From assembly GCA_902766185.1 (NCBI GenBank), contig CACXCQ010000158.1, positions 1 through 11,133 of the forward strand: a stretch of 11,133 bases of DNA. The letters run 5' to 3'. Below are positions 7,039-11,133 of this stretch, in pieces. Made by a program: the position numbers and the translations under genes. This DNA comes from an uncultured Eubacteriales bacterium. GTDB lineage: Bacteria > Bacillota > Clostridia > Peptostreptococcales > Anaerovoracaceae. How positions within the stretch are numbered: position 1 is the first letter of the stretch; every line of letters begins with the position of its first letter. The notes beneath the pieces are model-generated. The model saw only the letters and a program-made list of their open reading frames with translations, was not told the origin of the DNA and made no database searches.

Positions 7039-7842
7039 ATGAACAAAAAAATCATCACCCTGTTCCATAATGGAGAAGAACTATCGGAGAAGACCTGCCT
7101 CACCCTTTCGGAGAAGCTGACGCAGAGAGGTTATCAGGTCACGGAAGACTATACGGAAGACACAGACCTCATCGTGTGTATCGGCGGCGACGGCGCGTTT
7201 CTGCGGACGATCCACCGCTGCGATTTCCCCAACTGCCCCATCGCCGGGATAAACACCGGCCATCTGGGTTTCTTTCAGGATGTCCTGCCCTCCGATCTTG
7301 ACCAGTTCATCCAGCAGTATGAATCCGGGGAGTACAACCTGCAGGAGCTGAACACGGTGCGGGCCATCGTCACCACCCGGGACGGCGCCAAGCACACCCA
7401 CCTGGGGCTGAACGAGGTGACCATCAAAGGACGCCAGTCCTACTCCGTCCATCTCTCCATCTCCATCGGCGACCAGTACATCGAGAAGTTCTCCGGCGAC
7501 GGCCTGATCTTCGCCACCTCGGCGGGAAGCACAGCCTATAACTATTCCGTAGGCGGATCCATCGCCGACCCCCGGCTGAAGCTGCTGCAGGTCACGCCCA
7601 TCGCGCCCATGAACACCACGGCTTACCGCTCCTTCACCTCCAGCATCCTGCTTCCGGCGGACTTGTCTCTGGGAGTGATCCCGGAGCAGCGGGAAAACCA
7701 GATCTATCTGAACAACGACGGTTTCGAGACCTCCTACGATGACGTCAAGAGCATCGAGGTGCGCGTCTCCAACACCGCCGTACATCTCATCCGGCTCAAA
7801 GGATACGATTTCTGGAGCAAGGTCAAGGATAAGTTCCTCTGA
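7039..7842 (+). CDS. nadK: NAD kinase (ATP-NAD kinase)
   Basis: Phosphorylates NAD+ at the 2'-hydroxyl of the adenosine ribose to give NADP+, the cell's only known route to NADP. The 267-residue protein carries the hallmark GGDG at residues 49-52 in VCIGGDGAFLRTIH, then NTGHLGFF, Asn125-Glu126 in LNEVTIK, and GSTAY at 163-167 in GDGLIFATSAGSTAYNYS, all part of the NAD/ATP site. The commoner STPTGSTAY-type and GGPI sequences appear here as ATSAGSTAY and GGSI, a variation I take as lineage-specific. Start: ATG 7039 has a GAGGT eight bases upstream and the sequence MNKKIITLFHNG fits the family; a TTG at 7015 in the same frame would overlap the pepF stop codon and add eight unlikely residues. The pseudouridine synthase gene follows after 11 bases. 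Confidence 0.95.
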   Translation: MNKKIITLFHNGEELSEKTCLTLSEKLTQRGYQVTEDYTEDTDLIVCIGGDGAFLRTIHRCDFPNCPIAGINTGHLGFFQDVLPSDLDQFIQQYESGEYNLQELNTVRAIVTTRDGAKHTHLGLNEVTIKGRQSYSVHLSISIGDQYIEKFSGDGLIFATSAGSTAYNYSVGGSIADPRLKLLQVTPIAPMNTTAYRSFTSSILLPADLSLGVIPEQRENQIYLNNDGFETSYDDVKSIEVRVSNTAVHLIRLKGYDFWSKVKDKFL

Positions 7843-7853
7843 TCGGTATAGAT

Positions 7854-8762
7854 ATGACTCGATTCAAACACCTGGTCACAACTGAAGAAGACGGCATGGA
7901 GGTCCGGGTCCTCATGCGCAGGCACTTCGATCTTTCCTCCCGTCTGCGTGGACGGATCAAGCGGGAGCATCTGGTGTTTCTCAACGATGCGCCCTGCGAA
8001 GGGTATCACCGCGCAAAGGCAGGAGATACCATTACCATCGCCCTGCCGGAGGATCGCAGCCATTTCGCGGCGGAGGACATTCCTGTCTTTCCCGTCTACG
8101 AGGACGAACATCTCCTCCTGCTGAACAAGCAGCCCGGCGTCACCGTTCATCCTACTAAGGGCCATACCCACGGGACCATCGCCAACGGCCTCATGACATA
8201 CATGGAGGCTCATGCGGGGGAAAACGGCAATCCTTTCAAGATCCGCTTCGTCAACCGCCTCGATATGGATACCTCGGGGCTTCTTATCGTGGCCAAGAAC
8301 GCCTATGTACAGAACGATATCGTACAGCAGATGAAGATGGAGCATCTGTCCAAGGAATACCACGCTCTCGTCTGCGGGGAGATCTCAGAAGACTCTGGAA
8401 CCATCGATCTTCCCATCGGGCATCCCAATCCTGACAGCCCCTGCCGGGGAGTCACTCCTGACGGCGCCCCTTCCGTGACCCATTATCAGGTGGTGGAACG
8501 TTTCAGTGGATTTACTCTTGTCCGGCTCATACTGGAGACCGGACGGACCCATCAGATCCGCGTGCACATGTCACACATCGGCCATCCGGTGGTCTCCGAC
8601 CAGCTGTACGGCACCCCCGATCCGGATCTGATCGGCCGCCAGGCGCTGCACGCCTCCTCCCTCCGTTTCCTTCATCCGGTAACGAAAAAAGAGCTTCACA
8701 TCGAAGCTCCCCTTCCAGATGATATTCTACAGGCTGTCCTGCTTTTGCGCAGCAGGGCCTGA
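7854..8762 (+). CDS. RluA/RluD-family pseudouridine synthase
   Basis: Converts specific uridines in structured RNA (typically 23S rRNA for RluD/RluC, or tRNA and rRNA for RluA) to pseudouridine. The 302-residue protein has an N-terminal S4-like RNA-binding segment (about residues 12-75) and the RluA-type catalytic domain (about 85-300). The active-site motif is FVNRLDMDTSGLLIVAKN with catalytic Asp137; the usual His before Arg-Leu-Asp is Asn. The later motifs TGRTHQIRVHMSHIGHPVVSD and LHASSLRFLHP are present. Which uridines it modifies cannot be read from sequence, so no rlu letter is given. It begins 11 bases after the nadK stop codon with no convincing ribosome binding site, which suggests translation coupled to nadK. 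It converges with the Rrf2 regulator gene. Confidence 0.93.
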   Translation: MTRFKHLVTTEEDGMEVRVLMRRHFDLSSRLRGRIKREHLVFLNDAPCEGYHRAKAGDTITIALPEDRSHFAAEDIPVFPVYEDEHLLLLNKQPGVTVHPTKGHTHGTIANGLMTYMEAHAGENGNPFKIRFVNRLDMDTSGLLIVAKNAYVQNDIVQQMKMEHLSKEYHALVCGEISEDSGTIDLPIGHPNPDSPCRGVTPDGAPSVTHYQVVERFSGFTLVRLILETGRTHQIRVHMSHIGHPVVSDQLYGTPDPDLIGRQALHASSLRFLHPVTKKELHIEAPLPDDILQAVLLLRSRA

Positions 8763-8780
8763 TCTGGCCTGACCGGACCT

Positions 8781-8806
8781 GCGGAGGATCACATCAGGAT
8801 CTCCGC
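8781..8806. other. Inverted repeat between convergent genes, possible weak terminator
   Basis: GCGGAG (8781-8786) pairs with CTCCGC (8801-8806) and the stem can extend through ATC/GAT with one bulged G and a seven-base loop. It overlaps the last codons of the Rrf2 gene and lies 18 bases after the pseudouridine synthase stop codon. Neither strand shows the T-run of an intrinsic terminator, so a role in ending either transcript is uncertain. Confidence 0.25.
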
Positions 8807-9181
8807 GATAGACTTTCTTCTCATTTCCGTTTCCAGAATGGACTGGATCCTGGCGATCTCCTGATGCACACTGCAAGGACCGAGGGTGTGATTCCGGTCG
8901 CAGTCTTCCTTCATGCAGTGGATGATGAACACATCGTCTTCCAGCTCATGCACCAGATCGAAGAGGGTGAGTTCATCCAGAGACTGGTTGAGATAATACC
9001 CTCCCTGGTTTCCTCTCTCCGAACGGACGATGGACTTCTGTTCCAGCTCCCGCAGGATCTTATAGGCGAAGGCCTTGGGCACATCCTCTATCCTGCAGAT
9101 CTCCGTAACGTTGTGGATCTTGTAGTCACTGAGGACTCTGCAGATCCTGAGTGCGTAATCGCTTCTTCTCGTAATCAGCAT
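8789..9181 (-). CDS. Rrf2-family transcriptional regulator with candidate Fe-S ligands
   Basis: A 130-residue DNA-binding repressor of the Rrf2 family, whose members (IscR, NsrR, RirA, CymR) sense Fe-S status, nitric oxide, iron or cysteine supply. The N-terminus MLITRRSDYALRICRVLSDY is the family signature, with a winged helix to about residue 65 that includes AYKILRELEQKSIV and the wing RGNQGGYYL. After the dimerisation helix come Cys89, Cys94, Cys103 and His106 in HCMKEDCDRNHTLGPCSVH, a CX4C-X8-C pattern at the position where IscR and NsrR bind their cluster. Asp8, the fourth ligand reported in Streptomyces NsrR, is also present. It starts 33 bases after the stop codon of the PdaC-like gene, with an AAAGGAA ribosome binding site, and is probably co-transcribed with it. 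Its target is unknown; the nifS promoter is one candidate by function only. Confidence 0.9.
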   Translation of the reverse strand: MLITRRSDYALRICRVLSDYKIHNVTEICRIEDVPKAFAYKILRELEQKSIVRSERGNQGGYYLNQSLDELTLFDLVHELEDDVFIIHCMKEDCDRNHTLGPCSVHQEIARIQSILETEMRRKSIAEILM

Positions 9182-9213
9182 GGGTAGTCAGTTCCTTTCT
9201 TTCGTATTCGGCA

Positions 9214-10875
9214 TTAATCGAAGTCTCCGCCGGTATACACTTTCCCGGGCTTGGGGGCTTCCCCTGTCTTATACTTGATCAGTTCGCTGACGGTCACCAG
9301 CTGGTATCCCTTCTCCTGGAGATAGGGAACGATCATTTCCGTCGCTTTGGCGGTTGACTTATAAATAGAGTGCATCAGGATGATATGGCCATCCAGATTC
9401 TTTCTCTTTTTGATCACCTTGAACACGGCTTTAGCATCTCTGGATGCCCAGTCCTCGGTATCGATGCTCCAGAGAATGGCGGGCATATCCGCAGCCTTCA
9501 GCACGCTTTCGTTATAGGAGCCGTAGGGCGGCCGGAACAGTTCTGTTCCCGTTCCGGTGACCTTCTTCACGGTCTTGGAGGTCTTGTTCAGGCTGGCTTT
9601 GATCTGCCTGGCAGACATTCCGGTGAGATCCGGGTGATCCCAGGAATGGTTGGCGATCTCACAGCCAGCGTCGTAAGCCATCTTCACCGTCTCCTCATCG
9701 TAGGCGATGCGGTTGCCGAGATAGAAGAAGGTAGCGACCGCGCCGTTTTTCTTGAGGCAGCGGAGAATGCGCTGCTCGCTCTTCCCTCCCGGACCGTCAT
9801 CGTAGGTGATGGCCACCATGGGTTTCTCCGGATCCACGTATCTGTCGATGACCTTGCTGCGGAAGGATGTCCCCAGATAAACCTTCGGGATATCCACGGC
9901 CAGGACACCTTCGGAGGCATTCAGCACGGTTCCCTCATCGAAGAACACCGTCATGTCGCCGTTGGACAGAATCAGCTGATTGTAATTGCTCTCGCTCTCC
10001 TTCAGATACTCTTCGGCATCCGTTTTGATCTGGTCTTCCTTATAGTTCTTCTGGATATACTCCTGGCAGTACTCCGCGGTCTTTTCTTTGTAGTCCGGAG
10101 TGAGCAGCTGCATCGGATTGAGTACCTTCAGACCGTTGGCGTCCAGAAGGTATGTCTGGATGGACGTCTGAGAGGGCTTCATTTTACCGCCTGTCTCATT
10201 GTATTCCACCGCGTAGATGGCCATGGCCAGCGCGCCGTTGCCGGTGTCATATACCGCTGAGTCAAAGAGCATGGCGTGATTGGTGTCCTTGCGGAAGATC
10301 CCCTTGCTGACATCCCCCTTGTTCTTTTCCGCCTTCTTGACCGACTTTTCGAAATCCTTCTTCAGGCTTTCCACCTGCTGATCGCGGAAAACGGCCAGAT
10401 CCTCGTTGCTGGAGGGATCATACCGGTAGGCAAAGGATACCGAGTCCCCGTACTGATAGGTGATCAGACGATCCTTCGTATCCGGAAGCACACGCATCTT
10501 GCGGAACTTGGAATCCGCGAAGTTCTGGAAATCGTCCTCATCATCGTAGGCGGTGTTGAACTGTCCCAGCACGAACATGACGATGACCGCCACCGCGATC
10601 ACCACTGTACACAGCGCGATGATCCGGCGCCGCCGCTGCTGGCGCTTTCTTCTGGTCTCACGTCTCTCCTGCGAGGACTCCTTGTATTTCTCCTCCTCTT
10701 CCTGAAAGCTGGTTCCATCGGATTCCTTGCGGAAGGTATTCATGAATTCCGTATAGCTGTCGGTGAACTCGATCCTCCCCGTATCCCGGTCGATTTTCGG
10801 GCCGAACTCAACTTCAGGAGGTATCGTATGCTCTATATTATTGTCGATTCTTTTTTCGTTGTTGTTTTCAGACAT
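9214..10875 (-). CDS. Membrane-anchored polysaccharide deacetylase, PdaC-like (NodB domain with DUF3298-type domain)
   Basis: Probable cell-wall (peptidoglycan) deacetylase acting outside the membrane. The 553-residue protein has a hydrophilic acidic N-terminal region (1-70), a basic patch (71-84, many Arg/Lys), one membrane segment (about 85-105, ALCTVVIAVAVIVMFVLG), an extracytoplasmic region resembling the DUF4163/DUF3298 module of B. subtilis PdaC (about 120-330), and a NodB domain (about 345-540). The NodB motifs are complete: TYDDGPG with Asp359/Asp360, HSWDHP with His410 and His414, RPPYG with Arg448, DTEDW (472-476), and LMHS with His502. With an internal positive patch the large domains should face outside. 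The ATG has a GAGGAAAA ribosome binding site. Substrate (N-acetylmuramic acid, as in PdaC, or N-acetylglucosamine) is not decided by sequence. The Rrf2 gene follows after 32 bases. Confidence 0.92.
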   Translation of the reverse strand: MSENNNEKRIDNNIEHTIPPEVEFGPKIDRDTGRIEFTDSYTEFMNTFRKESDGTSFQEEEEKYKESSQERRETRRKRQQRRRRIIALCTVVIAVAVIVMFVLGQFNTAYDDEDDFQNFADSKFRKMRVLPDTKDRLITYQYGDSVSFAYRYDPSSNEDLAVFRDQQVESLKKDFEKSVKKAEKNKGDVSKGIFRKDTNHAMLFDSAVYDTGNGALAMAIYAVEYNETGGKMKPSQTSIQTYLLDANGLKVLNPMQLLTPDYKEKTAEYCQEYIQKNYKEDQIKTDAEEYLKESESNYNQLILSNGDMTVFFDEGTVLNASEGVLAVDIPKVYLGTSFRSKVIDRYVDPEKPMVAITYDDGPGGKSEQRILRCLKKNGAVATFFYLGNRIAYDEETVKMAYDAGCEIANHSWDHPDLTGMSARQIKASLNKTSKTVKKVTGTGTELFRPPYGSYNESVLKAADMPAILWSIDTEDWASRDAKAVFKVIKKRKNLDGHIILMHSIYKSTAKATEMIVPYLQEKGYQLVTVSELIKYKTGEAPKPGKVYTGGDFD

Positions 10876-10911
10876 TCGTTTTCCTCAACATATACAAGAC
10901 AAATTTAATCC

Positions 10912-10920
10912 ATTATAACA
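10912..10920 (-). promoter_or_regulatory. Predicted extended -10 promoter of the pdaC-like gene
   Basis: On the minus strand TGTTATAAT combines a perfect TATAAT (10912-10917) with the TG of an extended -10 element (10919-10920). No good -35 box lies 16-18 bases upstream, as is common for extended -10 promoters. The leader to the ATG would be about 30 bases. Confidence 0.55.
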
Positions 10921-10949
10921 TACTCCCCCATATATTGTGTGCCGTAATC

Positions 10950-11001
10950 AAAAAAAAATATTTAAAAATACTCTTGAATTTTTGTCGGATTGATGTATAA
11001 T
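10950..11001 (+). promoter_or_regulatory. Predicted strong promoter of tRNA-Leu with UP-like element
   Basis: TTGAAT (10974-10979) and a perfect TATAAT (10996-11001) are 16 bases apart. Immediately upstream, 10950-10970 is 21 bases of A and T only, with A-runs, the composition and position of an UP element contacted by the RNA polymerase alpha subunits at stable-RNA promoters. Transcription would start near 11008, about 24 bases before the tRNA. Confidence 0.7.
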
Positions 11002-11031
11002 AATGAAGTCGCCAGTCGACAAAACTGATGA

Positions 11032-11118
11032 GCGGATATGGCGGAATTGGCAGACGCGCACGGTTCAGGTCCGTGTGATAGCGATATCGTGAAGGTTCAA
11101 ATCCTTTTATCCGCACCA
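11032..11118 (+). tRNA. tRNA-Leu (anticodon CAG)
   Basis: Complete 87-base class II tRNA with encoded CCA. The acceptor strand GCGGATA (11032-11038) pairs with TATCCGC, followed by discriminator A and CCA (11116-11118). The anticodon stem CACGG/CCGTG closes a seven-base loop TTCAGGT, giving anticodon CAG, which reads CUG leucine codons. A long variable arm with stem GATA/TATC and a T-arm with TTCAAAT loop complete the fold. The long variable arm and A73 are leucine identity features. It is read away from the PdaC-like gene. The 15 bases left after it are too few to tell what follows. Confidence 0.96.
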
Positions 11119-11133
11119 TTAAAACGGTGACCA

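Noticed and set aside
7015..7842. TTG start for NAD kinase overlapping the pepF stop codon
   Set aside because: The downstream ATG at 7039 has a well-placed GAGGT and a family-like N-terminus; the TTG would add eight residues without support.
10913..11119. 68-codon minus-strand frame opposite the tRNA
   Set aside because: Its N-terminal part is the reverse complement of tRNA-Leu, a well-known source of false protein calls; the rest is the AT-rich promoter spacer.
11119..11133. Possible start of another RNA gene, such as 5S rRNA or a second tRNA, after tRNA-Leu
   Set aside because: The bases GGTGACCA vaguely recall a 5S rRNA start, but 15 bases are far too few to support a call.
1..11133. 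CRISPR arrays, insertion sequences, integrases, toxin-antitoxin pairs, riboswitches
   Set aside because: No spaced direct repeats, transposase motifs or terminal repeats were seen, and no intergenic gap is large enough (longest 156 bases, and it holds two promoters) for a typical riboswitch.

Overview
The window looks like ordinary chromosomal core sequence from a fairly GC-rich anaerobic member of the Firmicutes, most likely class Clostridia. The reasons are a NifS/NifU-type iron-sulfur assembly pair, a DUF896 (YnzC-type) protein, a PdaC-like polysaccharide deacetylase, oligoendopeptidase F, an ammonia-only NadE, and AGGAG-type ribosome binding sites. Family or genus cannot be fixed from this sequence; a Lachnospiraceae or Family XIII type organism is only a guess. 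No phage gene, transposase, CRISPR array or toxin-antitoxin pair was seen.

Layout, left to right. (1) Positions 1-5065 carry seven genes on the minus strand. Read in transcription order they are murI, an uncharacterised acidic protein gene, an MBL-fold hydrolase gene, nadE and a DUF896 gene, then nifS and nifU (nifU is cut by the window edge). The first four overlap or nearly abut, so they probably form one transcript from a promoter at about 5108-5136. nifS and nifU have their own promoter at about 1486-1512, marked by two small palindromes. (2) A 123-base divergent spacer (5066-5188) holds facing promoters for murI and pepF whose -10 boxes overlap. (3) Positions 5189-8762 carry three plus-strand genes, tightly packed: pepF, nadK and an RluD-family pseudouridine synthase gene. 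(4) Positions 8789-10875 carry two minus-strand genes: a membrane-anchored PdaC-like deacetylase and, 32 bases downstream, an Rrf2-family regulator with a candidate iron-sulfur ligand set. They converge on the RluD-family gene with only 26 bases between stop codons. (5) An AT-rich spacer (10876-11031) separates the deacetylase promoter from a strong tRNA promoter with an A/T-rich upstream element, followed by tRNA-Leu(CAG).

Functionally the window mixes housekeeping tasks: peptidoglycan precursor supply and modification (MurI, PdaC-like), NAD and NADP synthesis (NadE, NadK, on opposite strands), Fe-S cluster assembly (NifS, NifU), peptide turnover (PepF), and RNA modification or translation (RluD family, tRNA-Leu). 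I found no convincing new multi-gene system. The items most worth following up are the Rrf2 regulator's unusual cysteine spacing, the palindromes in the nifS promoter, the acidic orphan protein locked into the murI-nadE transcript, and the Ser-Glu in place of the usual Gly-Asp in the MBL-fold enzyme.
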